Assembly (NCBI GenBank): GCA_029339505.1
Contig: JAQISU010000119.1
Coordinates: forward strand, 2,346,001-2,410,000
Source: Unio delphinus
Taxonomy: Eukaryota > Mollusca > Bivalvia > Unionida > Unionidae
Direction of reading: 5' to 3'
DNA: 64,000 bases
The notes under the pieces were generated by a model. The model did not search any database. It was not told where the DNA came from and saw nothing but the letters and a program-made list of their open reading frames with translations. Below are positions 53,086 to 64,000 of this stretch, one piece after another; position 1 is the stretch's first letter; each line of letters starts with the position of its first letter. Both the position numbers and the translations under genes were made by a program.

Positions 53086-54170
53086 GAGAACATTGACATT
53101 TTCTGAGAATTTATAGTTTCAAAAACTACATGATAACATAAATAAGCACTGGATATCAGTACATGAAACTTGCCTAGCCATCAGACTAGTGCTATTTTGA
53201 AAACTTTTTGACACGAAATTTTCTAGTCTTGGACTAGCAGATTGCTGGTAATATCAAAATAAGATCATTGTGCATAGCTTGTGCTTGGGGGTAAAGAAGA
53301 TGTTTAAGATGTTAGGGGTTAAAATGTTAAAGGTCCCAGTCACTAATATAAGTAGAAAAATTTGGTTTACCACGACAACTTTTGTTCTGACCACATGCAT
53401 TGACCAAGGTTTGTTGAGTGCTAGCATATAAGGTATGGTAGAGATTTAATGATGTAGTTATTTAAGAATCAAATGGTCAAATGCAAGATTTACTGTGGCT
53501 AAATTGGAGTTTATCAGAATAACTTCATTCTATGGCGTGTGCATATAGTAATAAAACAAACTTACAATAGATTCTGGGGTCAGAAGTCATGATCATAGTA
53601 AATCTAAATCTGTATACCGGTAATAACATTAGCTCAAAACTGCATATCTTGACCAAAGATTTAGGTCATTAAGATTGATTGGTCAGTAATCTCAAATGTT
53701 GACTATACCTACTAGCTTCTACAAGGAGAGACTTATTAAGCACATGTTGTAGTCTTAAAATTGTTATTTGGAAGTATTAAGTGTGACCTTATGAATGAGA
53801 AAAATTGTTTAATTATAACTGAATGTTTGAATTACAGGAAGAAGTATAATTATTCTGTATTGATGTCTGTGTAATCATGGTAAATTACTGGTATTTTCTT
53901 GATGTTTACAAAATTTCATACATATTTAGATTTGGGCATGGGGTAAAAAGAAGAGGTGCATACAATTACACTTATTGAAAATCATGTGTTGATTTGATTA
54001 TGTTTCAGAGCAGGAGAGATGATGGTAAATTGGCAATTGAAATTTAAAACAATACTATTTTTCATTTCATTATATGAAATAAGAGCAGGAAACTTTTTGT
54101 TCACACTAATTTCTCCCATTAAAAATGTGCAATGAATTTCTTGTAAAATATCATTAGTCTTATCTGATCT
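53086..54170. other. intron sequence, nothing recognised
   Basis: Short frames only. A ~90-bp segment near 53870-53960 (TGTTTACAAAATTTCATACA) recurs near 54785-54850. Confidence 0.45.
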
Positions 54171-54560
54171 TCTCAAATGAATTCCATAATAAGTGTAACC
54201 ATACAAATGTAGATGGTGTCATAATGAATAACATCAAATGAATTCCATAATAAGAGTGACCATACAAATATAGATGGTATCATAATGAATAAATTCAAAT
54301 GAATTCCATAATAAATATTACCATACAAATGTAGATGATGTCATAATGAATAAATTCAAATCAGTTCCATAATAAGTGTAACCATACAAATGTAGATGAT
54401 GTCATAATGAATAAAATCAAATGAATTCCATAATAAATGTAACCATACAAATGTAGTTGATGTCATCATGAATAAAATCAAATGAATTCCATAATAAGTG
54501 TAACCATAGAAATGTAGTTGATGTCATAATGAATAAATTCAAATCAATTCCATATCAATA
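54170..54560. repeat. intronic minisatellite, ~61-bp units
   Basis: About six units of AAATGAATTCCATAATAAGT with CCATACAAATGTAGATGATG and TCATAATGAATAAA. Confidence 0.9.
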
Positions 54561-55173
54561 AGAAAAGTTTGGTAAAGTTGTAAAATTTGCAGCAAGTTTC
54601 AGAATAGTTACAGAATAATTGACACAGTTTAGGATATTTTTAATTAATTCACCCTTTTGTGACATCAAACAAATTATCCTGATTATAATGAGCAAAAAAA
54701 TGTATATTTATCACTAAATGTCTCATTACAGAAAGCTTATTTCTTCTTTATTGATGTCTGTATAATTACTGGTAATATCTTGATGTTTACAAAATTTCAT
54801 ACATATTTTGATTTGGGCATGGGGTAAAAAGAAGAGGTGCATACAATTACAGTCATTGGAAATCATGTCATAATTTGAGTATGTCTAATAGCACGACAGG
54901 TGATGATTAATCACCAATTGAAATCTAAATATACCCAAATGGTATGCCAAATTGTGAGAAAAAAGCAAGAAGTCTTTGAGATCTGTGGAAATTAGAACTA
55001 CATTTGTGAAATTGTAGCTGAGGTAATTAAGGTCTGTTTTACAAACATTTTAGATGAACATCACTTGATGCATCAGTCTTAGATTATGCTTCATTATTGA
55101 AATCCTCTTTAAATATTTTAAATATTTCACCACCAGTGTAAGTAAATTCAGTCATATTTTAATTTCTTTAAAG

Positions 55174-55320
55174 ATATCAAAGGAGAAAAGATGCTTGGCA
55201 ATGGATCTGACAAAGTTATAATAGGAAGTTCTGTTGGTGCAGTTGTACTCATAGGATTTGCTGTTGGTGTTTGTGCTCTAATCTTCAAGAAGCGAAGAAT
55301 GGCAAAATTAAACGCTAATG
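55174..55320 (+). CDS. host receptor gene: transmembrane exon
   Basis: 147 bp, phase 1-1, donor GTAAGG. Encodes a short stalk, a single ~23-residue hydrophobic helix (VIIGSSVGAVVLIGFAVGVC) and a basic stop-transfer KKRRMAK. The protein is therefore a type I receptor with Ig, EGF and FN3 modules. The cytoplasmic part (kinase, phosphatase or none) is outside the window or unrecognised. Confidence 0.8.
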
Positions 55321-57772
55321 GTAAGGATAATTAGGAAAACAAAATCTATTGTATTTAACTAATTGTCTCCCTTGCATAATTATGGTGAGACATAGCTAGC
55401 TTATATTCATGACAAAGACTTTCCAATTATTTGCATGTCTACATGCACCACTGCATGCATGCATCTGGGGTAGCAGGTTCTGTTTTGTTTCTATAGTAGC
55501 CACTTGGACTGTTGTGTTCAAGATAAATGTGGTCCAGACTTCATGTTTGCTTAGTAAATGATAAACAAAACCAGCAGTCCATTGAGTAATTTATGCATTT
55601 TCAAACACCTGTTCTTTATGCCCTCAATATGTTTGACCTATTTCACATATGAACCCTTATGGAATATGGCTCCATTCACCTCAAGAAGCTTGGTCCATCA
55701 TGTCCCCATGGGCTACTGGACACTTTCCTCACCGTCTAAGTGATGCTACAGCTTGTGTCCCACATCACCACACCAAGTAGTTTCCTCTCAGAATATGAAA
55801 GGTGTAGAGATACATTATTGTATCCCCTCAGTGTCTTGTGATCATCCAGGGACTGTGGCACAGAGGGCTAGCATGGCAACCATATATATTGATACCCTGC
55901 CACTCTCCAACTCGAAGCATCCTTGACTAGATGAATGATGATGACAATGCACTCTCCAGCCTCATTGACTCCAATGAGTTCAAGACAGAAGCTTTGGTTA
56001 TGAAACCTTATCCTCGGCCAACCTCATCATTACAGAAGAACGAGTTTGTCTGGTCTTTTGATACGATGGTAATCAAGGTTTACCATTGTTACGACAGATG
56101 TTTGCCCAAAACAATCAGGTACACAGTCCAAAAAGATCTTTTCCAGTTGGACAAGATATCCATGCTACCAGCTCAGTTTTACATTTTACTTATTCCACAT
56201 TCATCCATGATTGAGGAAATATCACAGTGGTTTTTGCAAGGCCGAAATATTGCTCAGCAATGAAAAGGGTGCGATACAACAACTTGAGCGATATACTTAT
56301 TTTGACTGAATTCAGATTAAGTTATCTTAACTCCTACCCACAGATTCATGTGAGAAATGAGAGAGTTGTAAAGTCATGTACTTATTACAGTTTTTTGGTA
56401 CCATAGAGATAAATGGACTCCTGATTGAATTGGTGAGCAATATAGAAATGTACCTGGAATAATAATTTAGGTTGAAATATGCACAGTGTTGACAGATGTA
56501 TTAAGAATGTCTCATAACAGGCTATTGTTATGAGTATAACTGTGATAATGTGCGGCGGTGTTAGCGATGCATTTATGGGTTAATGTGACCGTGTCTCTGG
56601 CACTGAACATAACTTTGCGGACCTCCCTGCAAACCTCATCTATATGATTGAGAGAAATAGTACATGAAGACTTTAATTTACCTCTCTCCAATTGATGTTG
56701 TCACTGTGCATGCCCGTGGTTGTAATTATTATTGATGGCAAAAACATTGAATACTTAAACAGTTCCTGTCACGTTTCTAACATTTGCTATAAAATATAGT
56801 TTATGTTCTGAATGATCATACAAGACTTTTACAAACTTATAGACTGGATAACGAATCCTGCATAATCTTCACTCTACCCTGTCAGTCCGATTTTGCTAAT
56901 CAACGTTGTAGAATACTGTTCCGGTTTGATTTCCATTGACGTAACATTTTCTCAAACAAGCATAGCCATATAATATCATTGCTAAAAAATCCAACATGGG
57001 CATGATTGAAAATATTGTTTTTCTATGTAGCTTTCTTTGCAAGTTTTTCTACACTTTCCAAGAAAGTTTTACTTGATATAAAAAAGATACTGAGCTTGTC
57101 TTGCTCTTTAAGTTTCTTGAATGGTCTGAGGTCCCTTGAAGAATAAAAAATTACGTAACATTTTTCTCAAGCAAGCAAAGTACTGGAAATATGCCTCACG
57201 AAAACACATGCATAACAATGGTACCTTTCGTTGAATGAGAAAGTGAGAATCTTTAACATTTTGTTATTTTTTTTTCCAGTTAATGTTTTATCTCAACAAA
57301 TGTGTTTATCCATGCCATACACAAATTTCAAACATAGCTCTACTACGTGGGTAGCTCACATTCAACGTGATATCTCTCTACCTAATTTCATGCAGTGGAA
57401 CAACAAAATACACAAGGAAGCAATGTTGTGCTGGTAATTAAAGTAGTTATCTTGAACATTGGTATACCTATTACCAATATTCCTTAGTAACTAATATGTT
57501 TACAAAATATAAACTTAAATATCAAGAATATTTACATTTATGTCTGTTCAGATCAACGTTTGATTAACTGTGAATAAATGTTTATAATTATTAATAAATT
57601 TGTTCTCTTGCTAGTTAAATTAACTTTATCCCCTAATGTACTATTTATAATGCACGATAAATTGTTAAAAGTCCATCTTTCATCCTCGCTGAAGAGTTGC
57701 CAGATTCCCACCTTGGGATCCAACATCTACATCAGCAGCTGCATTATAATTCATAACAGAAAATATCAGGAA
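55321..57772. other. downstream intron or flank, no recognised gene
   Basis: A 110-codon frame at 55931-56263 lacks recognisable domains and splice context. Nothing else is supported. Confidence 0.45.
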
Positions 57773-57930
57773 CAGCAGCAGAGGGGCGAATCGGAAAACT
57801 TTTATAAGCGTCAATTCGGTAAACCAAGGCTTCCTCCAAAATCCTTTATAGAAGCGTCAATTCGGTTAATCAAGGCTTTCTCGAAATCGTAAAAAAGACG
57901 CCAAAGTCGTTGTCGCACTCCCTCTGCTGC
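57773..57930. repeat. terminal repeat of element E
   Basis: Bounded by AACAGCAGCAGAGGGGCGAA and GCACTCCCTCTGCTGCTATGGG. Contains two direct copies of GCGTCAATTCGGT(T)AA.CAAGGCTT (about 57809 and 57854), the same architecture as element A with a different body sequence. Confidence 0.8.
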
Positions 57931-57966
57931 TATGGGTTGAACAATCTTTTTTACGATGAAAATTCT

Positions 57967-59317
57967 TTAGGACTTTACAAAAAGACTAACTTGTAAAACC
58001 ACACCTCGTAGATCAATCAGATTATTTAATTGGTCAGTGAGTCTGAAATTAATTCTCGTTAATGAATCATTATGACATCGCATATAAACTGGATTAGTTG
58101 GATCCTCAATTATTAAAAATCCGGGTGGAGCTTTGGTACAAATGAATATAAAATATATCCCTGCTGGGTTTGATTTGATCGCTTGGGATTTATTTGATAA
58201 CTTCCTACGATAACATCACATATTAAATTCAATGCAATCACTGAGGATATATTGACGTTTTTAGGAGCGATATGCCGCCCTCCTCTGTCTGGGTCATTAT
58301 TATGTGGCAGGATAGTTGTTTGTTGTGGAGCTGTTTTTTTCCATGCGTCGTGGATTCTTTTGAAACCAACGTCAATGGCGTCGTTAAGTTTTTTTCTTTA
58401 ACTCGGGTACATTATATCCTGGTAATTTTAAACCTAAAATATCTTCTACGGGTATGTTATATTTATTGGCAAATTCTGTTCTCGTGCTAGGGTTATTATA
58501 GTTTATTACTTCTTGAGTAATTTGTGTATTAAATAATCCCATATCGTAAAAAAATTTATTATATGTTTCTACGACGCTGACAAATTCATCTCGGGTGAGA
58601 GTAACAGACTCGAGAGAGATACCAACAGCAACGAAAAATCATTATTCATCGCTGTGAAATTTTCAGTGATTTTATGTTGTCGAGTTGTGTAATATCTATT
58701 AACACGATTTTCTATTATTCCAGTGAAAAAATCCAACTTGGTGTATTCGCTATAACTTTTTACTGGATTATCAGGTTTTATTTTGTCGGTAATATAATCA
58801 GATTTTTTAAGTTCGGGTGGTAAGACAACGGGTTCTGTCGAGGTGGGTTTTCAGACCAACCCAGTATTGTCCTTATAGAACTCTGATAGATGTCTACGGC
58901 ATATCCCGGTGAGTTTATCTCAATGGCAGATGATAGTGTTGGTTCATGAACTGTTATAGCAAGTTTCGATTCTTTTCCAGTAATTTGTTTTATTCTACAC
59001 TAAAATTCATTATTAATTTGTTCAACTTGGTAAGACCCAGATGGTAACGAAACGTTCCAGTCTGGAGTGCCAACGGGTTTATTCTTATTTGCAAACACCA
59101 GATAATTATTCGCTTGTTGACCGCCAAATGCTGCCGACCTAATATTAGGCCAACAGTGATACACTCGTAGTTTCGCTAACGCTATTTCCTTCACGGGAAC
59201 CGGAATAGGGAAATTCACACTGAATTCAGAATTTGTTGAGGTTATTGAGACCATGCTGGTTTTCACTGAGTTTGTGTTTTCCACTATTCGTTGAAGTAGT
59301 TCTTGCGGTGTTGCCAT
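57967..59317 (-). pseudogene. spike/penton-like gene of element E
   Basis: ATG at 59317 (MATPQELLQRIVENTNSVKT), then SVNFPIPVPVKEIALAKL and PSGSYQVEQINNEF before a stop near 59000. Helical (GLKLPGYNVPELK, about 58440) and C-terminal (DLRG ... LFVKS) parts follow in other frames. It supplies the N terminus missing in copy A. Confidence 0.65.
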
Positions 59318-59327
59318 TGTTATTATA

Positions 59328-59416
<89 letters not shown>

Positions 59417-59419
59417 GAT
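59318..59419. repeat. (ATT)n microsatellite between membrane and spike genes
   Basis: About 100 bp of ATT repeats. On the minus strand it reads as poly-Asn at the end of the membrane-protein frame and as an Ile run ahead of the spike ATG. Confidence 0.9.
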
Positions 59420-59881
59420 CCTGCTCTAATTTCGACATCGTGGAATCATAAAACTGAACCATTTTCGAAAACTCATCATCGGATATAATGTTGTTGTCGA
59501 GCGACGAGGAAATCATCGCGGGCAATTGCGAGTACGCGTCAGATACTGTATGGAATTTAACAGTGACATAGTGAAGTTTACGCTGAGAACACGATATTTT
59601 TTTGTTATTATCGAGATTACTCCCGCGATAGTTGTCGCCGCGGATATACAAATTGGAACAGCAACCGGAGCAATCATTGTTACCGATGACAGTATAATAC
59701 CAGTACCGGCAATTACACCGGACACCGAATACACAGTTACGTCGATGACGTTGATCCGCCGTCGGTATTTTTTTATTTTTGTTTGATAATCCTCACTGAC
59801 GATTCTAAGTTTAGTTTGAAATTCTTTGACTGTGTCATAGCGGTATTGCGACGGCGATGACGTCATTTTATTTAATATCAT
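59420..59881 (-). pseudogene. membrane protein gene of element E
   Basis: MILNKMTSSPSQYRYDTVKE, charged helix, then two hydrophobic segments (YSVSGVIAGTGIILSSV, AVPICISAATTIAGVISII). After a frameshift near 59600 a soluble tail follows (LPAMISSSLDNNIISDDEF) running into the Asn repeat. Confidence 0.65.
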
Positions 59882-59889
59882 TTACGATT

Positions 59890-61014
59890 TCAATTTAGTT
59901 GTTTACCTAGATCTGCAACGAGTTTCATACACCAGTGTATCGGTGCTCTAACTACAGTATCCTTGACAGCTGTTATTTGAAATTCTACTTTTGACCCAGT
60001 AAAATGAATTCTAAACTTTTGCAACATTATTAAAACCTGTTACATTAACAGGGGTAAAACCATCCCTCCATAACTATAGAAGTAGTACATAAAATATTAA
60101 ATTGTTCTTCAGAATTTATTGTTAATCGATAAATACCTGCTACGGTCGCAGTAAAATCTAACTGGTCATTAGTATCCTTGACCCAAGCAAACGGTCCATG
60201 TTGAATCGTGTATACATTGCTAACAATATTTTTGTGTTCGTGAGGGATTTTTATTTTTTCAAGGATGTCAATTCTCCTCGGTAGATCATCCCTGATGACA
60301 TCGCTAGTCGTTTTAATATCTTCGCGAATAACTTCTATTCGTTGATTAATCGCGGTTATTTCATCGAATTTTGTGATAATATCATCGAGATTTATTTTAA
60401 TATCATCGAGTTTAGCATTTTTTTTTACCAAAAACTCTATCAATGGAGTCATCAGTCCCGTTAAAGATTTTACGTAACGTACCTAATTGTGATACATGAG
60501 CGTCATAATCGGATCGCAATTTTATCAAATTATCGATATCAGTTTTTATTTTCGTGAGTTTCGGTGTGGTCACTGGTGGATTTCCAAGGAAATCAAATAG
60601 GGGTTTGTCAATATTGTCAATTATATTTCTTTGTCATTAAGAAAACTGATCGAATTTAGTTATATGGTCGTCGTATTCATCGTGTAGTTATTTTAATGGT
60701 TGTAAATTGATAATTCTATCCACAATAGTTGAAATAAGTACATTTGGTTTGAGTTTAACCTGATCAGAAAACAACGCGATAGTATCTTACACTGCGTTGC
60801 GTTGTTTAACTAAGATATCATCAAAGAAAACATTACTAGATTTCAATTTACCATGACGATCTTGAAAAACAACTATTTCATTGGGATCAACACCTGCTAA
60901 GTTCAACATCTCAGCTATTTCATCTTCGATTATTTTTTTTATATCACCGGTTGCAGTGCCATCGGCATCGGGTTTCTTCAGGTTTGATAAAGATCTCCCC
61001 CAAATGTCAATCAT
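59890..61014 (-). pseudogene. fibre-like gene of element E
   Basis: N-terminal MIDIWGRSLSNLKKPDADG at 61014, stop near 60787, decayed coiled shaft, then an open shaft and head frame (60452-60045: KLDDIKINLDDIITKFDE ... VYTIQHGPFAWVKDT ... AGIYRLTI). The tail KLVADLGKQLN ends at 59890. Confidence 0.65.
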
Positions 61015-61035
61015 GTTATTTTATATTACTTCTCT

Positions 61036-61435
61036 CTAAAAGCGACTACTAGTATATTCATTTAAGACTTGATGAGGTTGTTTCCTCGATGATGAAATAG
61101 CGTCAAGGACATTTAATACTTCCATGCCGCATATTGGTGGGTCATTTAATTGTTGTGTTGGTAGCGTTGAGTACCAACGAAGGGTGTTTAATCGGTTTGT
61201 ATAGCGCATACATTCTTTAGGCGGCGCTAACCCATATGAATCGAAATAAACGATTACACGCGGATCAATCACGTATGCAACACACTGGGTTCCGGGTCCG
61301 GTGCTGTTATCGAGATTAATGATACCGGTTTCAACATTTTTTGGTTGCATCGGCAACTGATCTTTCATAAAGACGCCTCTGAAGTTTTTTTGTCGCTAGT
61401 TTTGTAGCAGCATCGAGTAAATCAAAATGTGACAT
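61036..61435 (-). pseudogene. adenain-like protease of element E
   Basis: N terminus MSHFDLLDAATKLATKK at 61435. A T-run frameshift near 61383 separates it from the open catalytic part (61368-61036), where the usual GTHW reads GTQC, so the catalytic His is lost. Asp (YFDSYG) and Cys (PPICG) remain. Confidence 0.75.
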
Positions 61436-61449
61436 TGGAACTATAGGTC

Positions 61450-61915
61450 CTCGAGTTAGTAAACTGTTCCTGGTATTCTCAGGCCCTTTCCCGTGTACCA
61501 TGAATACGGGATTTCTGGTAGTCTTAGACCATTTCCTGATCGTTTCTTTTTTATATCCCTGCCCGGTAGCTTTATTTAGTGCCATCCCTGCCGCGGTACC
61601 AACGGCTCCTAACGCTACCGCTGGGGCCGCATCCGCAATTAATGCTGGAATCCCAGCTAACAACTGAAATATACCACCTGATTTTATCATATTTTTAATC
61701 GCAGCTGCATTGAGTGTGATCTGAACACCTTTCTTATCTTTGAAAGCATCATTAAAGTGGTCTATTTGACGAGTTGTCAGCGACAATTTATTCTGACTAC
61801 CAGACATCTGATTGTGTTTCAGCGATATTGTGGTTCCACATTTTTTAGCCGATTCTGATTGCAATTTCTTGAGTTGACCAGGGGTTAATGTAACACCAAC
61901 AACACTGTATGACAT
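61450..61915 (-). CDS. pX-like hydrophobic virion protein of element E
   Basis: Best-preserved pX: MSYSVVGVTLTPGQLKKLQS, TISLKHNQMSGSQNKLSL, then the hydrophobic stretch GIPALIADAAPAVALGAVGT. After GYKKE the frame shifts relative to A and runs on into the protease N terminus, giving an accidental 194-codon fusion frame (61915-61331). Confidence 0.65.
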
Positions 61916-61964
61916 CTTATTATAAAAACACTCGTGTTTTCTAAATGATAGAATGATCTAATTG

Positions 61965-62962
61965 CTACATATTTTCCACTGGTGCATCGATCACGCTCAT
62001 TCGTCCACCAACACCTTCAAGTAACATTGATTTGTCGCTAAGAATGACAGCAATTGCTCTATAATTAGCAATACCACCAGGACGGGCTAAACGAGCTCTA
62101 AAGTGTATATCAATGACAGATTTTCTTGTTAAATCAAGATGTTTCAGAGAAAAGTAATAAATTGGATATAGATTCCTAAAGTCAAATTGTGATATTTGCA
62201 GACCAGTATCAATATTTTGATCGCGTCCCATATATGACAACATAAGATGATACACGCGTGCAATATGGTTAGTGGTGTAATCAAGTTGTGTATCCTCGGA
62301 TGGTTCCTGCTGTCCGTTTATTCTCAATGATACTTCATTAACACCTATCTGATCAAATATCATATGACTTCGTTCTTGATCACCAACTCGCACGTTATTC
62401 TGTAACGCAATTAATATATGACGTGGAGCTGAAACACCTTGTTTTGATGCTAGGTGCCCTGTAAATGTACCATCAATATTATCCTGTTTAATATCCGTTG
62501 TTGTTGTTAGCCAACTTAGCAATGATTTTCATCCATGATCCATAAATGATAGTAATCGCTCTTCTGTTGTGATTGATGGAGTCATTACTGGCATCCACAA
62601 TAATATAGTTTTGTGAAAATAACTTTACCCTCAGGAACTCCAGCACCGCGCCAGATTGCATCATTATCATTACCTTTCGCACGAGTGCTACTGTATGCTT
62701 CGCTCCATAGATAACTTTTCTAACATTTCAACAGAATCCGAAAATATGATGCAGTGGAATTGCGCATGAAAATTGTCGACTCTGTCACTCTAATGTTGCT
62801 ACGCGTGTTGCAAACCCCAAGTTGTAATTAGTAATATTATTTATGACATGAAAATCAGCAGTTGGTCTTACATATCCGGCTGGTGCTGGATCAACTGCAG
62901 TAGCTCGTGTTGCCTTTACTCTAGAATACTGGACGTGTTCCGCGTTATCAGTAGTATCCTTA
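61965..62962 (-). pseudogene. capsid protein gene of element E, N-terminally deleted
   Basis: The C-terminal 186 codons (62522-61965) are open and end SVIDAPVENM. The middle part is in shifted frames up to about 62962, where homology jumps from capsid residue ~135 to the basic-protein gene. About 0.8 kb is deleted. Confidence 0.75.
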
Positions 62963-63227
62963 GAACTTGCGACAGTAGTTTTTCCTTCGCGGTAGAAAAC
63001 ACCTTCCCGGCAACATCTCCAACAGCGCTAGTATCCTTATCACGAATAACATCAATGGCTTTCATCGATAATTGTTTTGCTAATGGCGCTACTTTCGGAG
63101 CCATTCTTGCAAATAACCCTGCAATGTTATTGCCAAGACCATCACCATAGTACGCTCTATAAACAGGCAATCGTGAATTTACTACGTAGACGCTGGTTGG
63201 TTTATCGCTGTTGTAGTGTATGATCAT
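62962..63227 (-). pseudogene. basic virion protein gene of element E, C-terminally deleted
   Basis: Starts MIIHYNSDKPTSVYVVNSRL at 63227, keeps YGDGLGNNIAGLFARMAPKV and KQLSMKAIDVIRDK, then fuses out of frame into capsid sequence at the deletion point. Confidence 0.7.
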
Positions 63228-63289
63228 CTTATTTAAATGATATTTATCTAATCACAAATCTAATCATTTGGATTTTCGACGAATTCATC

Positions 63290-64000
63290 AAATTAGTCAC
63301 TGTGATAACCGTCCGCTAACTCGTCAACAAACTCTCAATATACATCAATATCCATGATGCCGCCTTGAAATAACCACCTGCAGATATCAGCTGCTTCATT
63401 ATTATTTCTGGTGAGTTATTTCCAGCTCGTTTCCCTCCTATGAGAACTTGTAATCGTGCTATATTGCTGATAATATTACCAGGACAATGAATTAGACCAC
63501 TAACTGAAATGGAGTTTCTAACTCCACTTTGAGAAAATCCTTTTACTTTTGCATTTTTTTAGTGATACCAGTTGCACCTTGTGTGGGATCAACTTCTGCC
63601 ATTATTTATATTTCATCCGGGATTGGGTCTGTATATGGTGGTTGTTGTGGGCCACCTTTTACCATGGCTAGAAAATTTTAAAAACCAGGGTGTTTTGTTT
63701 TTGTAATTTTAGTTCCACTGTGTTTCGCCAAATATATTTTGATGCCCAGGTGTCAATGATTTTTATAAAATTGTCAAACTTGTCTTTTAAATGGTTATCT
63801 CTTGTACCCTTTAGAAAATTTGTTCTAGTAAAATCAGCTAATTCAGAGTCTGTATTGATTCTTCTAATTTTATTTAATGCTGCGATTGTAAATATATTTT
63901 GGTGTGAATAGTCTTTTCTTGCAGGAGCACCTTGTTGTTCAATTTCTTGTTCAAGTTGTTCTTGTTGTTTTGTAGCAGCTAATATATAGCCAGGAAGAGT
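63290..64000 (-). pseudogene. coiled-coil virion protein gene of element E (cut by window)
   Basis: The C-terminal block (DICRWLFQGGIMDIDVY-like, 63410-63330), GGKRAGN and the PIPDEI segment match A. Internal shifts; carries GGAGTT-TCT-AACTCC at 63511-63525. The N-terminal coiled part continues past the window end. Confidence 0.6.

Larger units (their letters stand above)
57773..64000 (-). mobile_element. element E: structural half of an A-type copy (continues past window)
   Basis: Begins with a terminal repeat (57773-57930) and reads, on the minus strand from its far side, coiled-coil, basic, capsid, pX, protease, fibre, membrane protein, spike. Less decayed than C and D in places. The replication half lies beyond 64000 if present. 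Confidence 0.85.

Noticed and set aside
55931..56263. 110-codon plus-strand frame
   Set aside because: No domain, no conservation evidence, no splice context.
59303..59488. Tyr-rich plus-strand frame
   Set aside because: Produced by the (ATT)n microsatellite in element E.

Overview
The window is metazoan genomic DNA: AT-rich, with a phase-1, EGF/Ig/FN3-type receptor gene spread over long introns, a tRNA-derived SINE, a LINE tail, a pogo/Tigger-like DNA transposon and many minisatellites. A marine invertebrate, perhaps a mollusc, would fit, but nothing seen fixes the phylum. Most of the coding content is not host: it belongs to large virus-like integrated elements of the Polinton/Maverick/adintovirus type.

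Layout. (B) 1-2029 and 15923-17268 are the two halves of one older Polinton-like element. It carries a divergent gene pair with CCAAT, CRE and TATA promoter elements and histone-type 3' stem-loops, a two-knuckle CCHC protein, and the N-terminal region of a standard Polinton-type DNA polymerase. (A) 2030-15917 is a complete 13.9-kb element with ~0.21-kb terminal inverted repeats, nested inside B's CCHC gene. It encodes a packaging ATPase, a zinc ribbon followed by a phospholipase A2-integrase fusion, a protein-primed-type PolB fused to an SF1 helicase and an HNH-like domain, a small zinc protein, an HNH homing-type endonuclease, a coiled-coil virion protein, basic proteins, a capsid protein, a pX-like hydrophobic protein, an adenain-like protease and remnants of fibre and spike genes. 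(C) 17268-22103 (minus) is the structural half of a related, decayed copy. (F, G) 22170-24600 and 26978-27280 are relics of left ends of the family. (D) 34705-48977 is a nearly full, decayed copy in an intron of the host receptor gene. (E) 57773-64000 (minus) is the structural half of a further copy that runs off the window.

The host receptor gene (plus strand) is visible as an Ig-like exon (25580), three exons with EGF repeats (27438, 30522, 32761), an FN3 exon (50618) and a transmembrane exon (55174), all phase 1-1.

How the A-family genes would work together (inference from family knowledge): integrase and terminal repeats for insertion; PolB-helicase-HNH for genome replication and processing; ATPase, capsid, protease, pX, coiled-coil, fibre and spike for a virion; PLA2 for membrane breach, as in parvovirus-type entry. 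Every copy carries stops or frameshifts, so this is a paleovirus family, though A keeps intact ATPase, HNH and capsid genes. The most unusual signals are the PLA2-integrase fusion behind a canonical A_AAA_AAC slippery site, the PolB-helicase-HNH fusion, a class of 15-bp (6-3-6) mini-palindromes scattered through A including inside genes, and the histone-like gene regulation in B.
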